Assembly (NCBI GenBank): GCA_009841115.1
Contig: VXML01000058.1
Coordinates: forward strand, 282,744-346,656
Reading direction: 5' to 3'
From: Gemmatimonadota bacterium
GTDB taxonomy: Bacteria > Latescibacterota > UBA2968 > UBA8231
DNA: 63,913 nucleotides
Part shown: positions 62,644 to 63,913 of the stretch, in pieces
Layout: every line of letters begins with the position of its first letter
How positions within the stretch are numbered: the first letter of the stretch is position 1
Position numbers and translations under genes: made by a program
The notes under the pieces: model-generated
Database searches by the model: none
What the model was told of the DNA's origin: nothing
The model's input: the letters and a program-made list of their open reading frames with translations, nothing else

Positions 62644-63243
62644 CTATTGCAATGCAGGCCGCGCCGCTCGATAGCTTTCCTGCGTATCCACATCCACGAA
62701 GATGCCTTCGTCCTCGACGGGTACTTCGATGACGTTGGCTGCGTTTCTTGCCAAGACCGGTCGCGCGCCCCGGTCGCCGGTCAACGCGAGCAAGGCATCG
62801 CGATAGGCGCTGCCGATAGCTACCGGATGGCCGCGTCGCCCGTCGCGCACCGGCACGGCGATGGCCTCTCTACTTTTCAACGCCTCGACAACCTTTAGCA
62901 TCGTCTTACCAGCTATCTGTGGCATATCTCCCAGTGCAAAGAGATACCCTTGCTCGCCGACTGCCGCTTCTACGCCCACTCTGATAGAGGCGGCCATCCC
63001 CTCGGCAAATTTTGGGTTGTGTACCAGCCGCACGGGATAGTGGCTCAACCTTTCTTCTATCTCTGCTCGTTGATGCCCTGTCACCACGACTACCTCACCC
63101 AAACCCACCTCGCAGATCCGCTCCACCACGACTTGGAGGACGGATTGCTCCTTCCAAGGCAGCAACAACTTATTGGCACCCTCCATCCTGGAGGAACTTC
63201 CCGCCGCTAGTACAATTCCGCTAAGGTCTGCAAATCTGGTCAT
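62644..63243 (-). CDS. MocA/MobA-like molybdenum cofactor nucleotidyltransferase
   Basis: 199 residues. NTP-binding signature GIVLAAGSSSRMEGANKLLLPW with LLQ-type continuation, VVVVTGHQRAEIEERL, NPKFAEGMAASIRVGV, LFALGDMPQIAG, RRGHPVAIG. This is the MocA type (CTP:molybdopterin cytidylyltransferase), used to make the cytosine dinucleotide cofactor of CO-dehydrogenase/xanthine-dehydrogenase-like enzymes. It faces the coxG gene 112 bp away and converges on abiEii. Confidence 0.9.
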   Translation of the reverse strand: MTRFADLSGIVLAAGSSSRMEGANKLLLPWKEQSVLQVVVERICEVGLGEVVVVTGHQRAEIEERLSHYPVRLVHNPKFAEGMAASIRVGVEAAVGEQGYLFALGDMPQIAGKTMLKVVEALKSREAIAVPVRDGRRGHPVAIGSAYRDALLALTGDRGARPVLARNAANVIEVPVEDEGIFVDVDTQESYRAARPALQ

Positions 63244-63355
63244 CTCAATCTCTCGTTCTGCTGCGTTGGCTGTTTAAATTGACAAAGACAGGCAAAATTT
63301 TGTAATATCCACCTCCGCGTCACTCGCTTCTGGCCTTTAACAAAAGCATCGGCCC

Positions 63356-63799
63356 ATGCAGCTTGCAGGTTCTCATACCTTTAGCGCTCCGAGGCAAGTC
63401 ATGTGGGACTTGCTCAACGACCCCGAGGTGTTGGCGCGCATTACTCCAGGCGTCGATACCTTGGAGCAAACGGGCCCCGGCCAGTACCAAGCTGTGCTGC
63501 ACATCAAAATGGGACCGATCAACAGTACCTTCAACGGTGCGCTGCAAGTCGTCGATAGCAAGGAGCCGGAAAGCTATCGCTTGATCATCGACGTCGATGG
63601 CAGGATCGGCCAGATCGCGGCTGAAGGCCACGTCCGGTTTTCTGAAGATCACGAGACGACCACGGTGGAAGTCGAGGGCGGCTCGCAGTTGACGGGTCGG
63701 TTGGCGAGCATGGGTCAGCGCCTGCTCTCGGGCGTGGCGCGGATGTTTACCAATCAGTTTTTCAAGGCGCTGGAACGCGAAGTATCAATTAGGAATTAG
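63356..63799 (+). CDS. coxG: CoxG-family SRPBCC protein
   Basis: 147 residues. MQLAGSHTFSAPRQVMWDLLNDPEVLARITPGVDTLEQTG is the CoxG beginning and LASMGQRLLSGVARMFTNQFFKALE the amphipathic C-terminal helix that recruits CO dehydrogenase to the membrane in characterised systems. The final residues and TAG stop are encoded in an AATTAGGAATTAGG repeat. Followed by the small-subunit gene. Confidence 0.93.
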   Translation: MQLAGSHTFSAPRQVMWDLLNDPEVLARITPGVDTLEQTGPGQYQAVLHIKMGPINSTFNGALQVVDSKEPESYRLIIDVDGRIGQIAAEGHVRFSEDHETTTVEVEGGSQLTGRLASMGQRLLSGVARMFTNQFFKALEREVSIRN

Positions 63800-63855
63800 G
63801 AATTTCCGCCCCAATTCTCAATTCGTAATTCCTAATTCGCACTTCTTAATTCGAT
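63785..63855. repeat. Inverted AATTAGG heptamer repeat at the coxG end
   Basis: Left arm with tandem AATTAGG units (63788-63803) and right arm with AATTC/CTAATTC units (63814-63853) form a hairpin. The coxG TAG stop (63797-63799) is in the left arm. Confidence 0.8.
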
Positions 63856-63871
63856 TCAATAGGAGGTGGCT

Positions 63872-63913
63872 ATGTCAGTAGCAATCAAGGTCACTGTCAA
63901 CGGCCAGACCCAC
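63872..63913 (+). CDS. Start of a molybdenum-hydroxylase [2Fe-2S] small subunit (CoxS/XdhA type), 3' partial
   Basis: Fourteen codons before the window ends (MSVAIKVTVNGQTH), the usual beginning of the plant-type ferredoxin domain in CoxS/XdhC-like small subunits. AGGAGGTGG stands 4 nt before the ATG. The identification rests on the short motif and on the coxG, mocA and moxR-coxE-xdhC context. Confidence 0.65.
   Translation, partial: MSVAIKVTVNGQTH

Overview
This 63.9-kb window is a GC-rich chromosomal segment from an uncultured Gram-negative bacterium. It encodes an outer-membrane assembly pair (TamB and a BamA-family barrel), a DUF5916 barrel, lipoproteins and a standard tmRNA. The mix of phytanoyl-CoA dioxygenases, Gfo/Idh and medium-chain dehydrogenases, creatininase and TIM-barrel sugar enzymes, together with short tandem or inverted intergenic repeats, is the style seen in Poribacteria- or Latescibacterota-like metagenome genomes. 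That placement is an inference; no rRNA is present to test it.

Layout. 0-2 kb: the end of an SF1 helicase with a nuclease-like tail, then tmRNA (minus) with a clear promoter and terminator. 2.1-13.1 kb: a minus-strand run of a secreted DUF4412-like protein, TamB, BamA/TamA-like barrel, GNAT, IlvD and a D-2-hydroxyacid dehydrogenase, several with start/stop overlaps. 13.2-14.7 kb: YugP-like membrane protease and DUF502 protein. 14.9-18.7 kb: QueC-QueE, creatininase, a hexapeptide acetyltransferase and an FAH-family enzyme. 18.7-28.3 kb: two MFS transporters, PhyH, MetRS, Gfo/Idh oxidoreductase, a probable structured RNA, dehydrogenase, beta-propeller, sugar isomerase and EVE protein.

28.3-34.4 kb is an AT-richer island. 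It carries a coiled-coil lipoprotein, a GIY-YIG-like protein with a HigA-type antitoxin, and a two-gene unit that is the most notable object in the window: a TIR-TPR protein whose C-terminus is a TaqI-like DNA-specificity domain without any methyltransferase, translationally coupled to a RecF/AAA15-like ATPase. The island sits between a truncated copy and a complete copy of the same SGNH-hydrolase gene, so it appears to have split that gene.

34.4-45 kb returns to catabolic genes (SGNH hydrolase, TPP enzyme, dehydrogenase, PhyH, PolA, threonine aldolase, amidohydrolase, unknown TIM-barrel-like protein). 45-48.2 kb is a rearrangement zone where an antitoxin-like gene and a HicBA pair lie between partial copies of an RraA-like gene and fragments of the neighbouring cystathionine gamma-synthase gene. 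48.2-52.6 kb holds a minus-strand moaA, a FolC/ATP-grasp fusion and a cystathionine gamma-synthase-type enzyme. 52.8-63.9 kb holds accessory genes for a molybdenum hydroxylase of the CO-dehydrogenase/xanthine-dehydrogenase type (MoxR, CoxE, XdhC/CoxI, MocA-like, CoxG and the start of a small [2Fe-2S] subunit), interrupted by an orphan ribbon-helix-helix antitoxin, a DUF5916 barrel, a penicillin-acylase-family enzyme and an AbiE pair.

All family assignments are from motif reading by eye; no database search was run.
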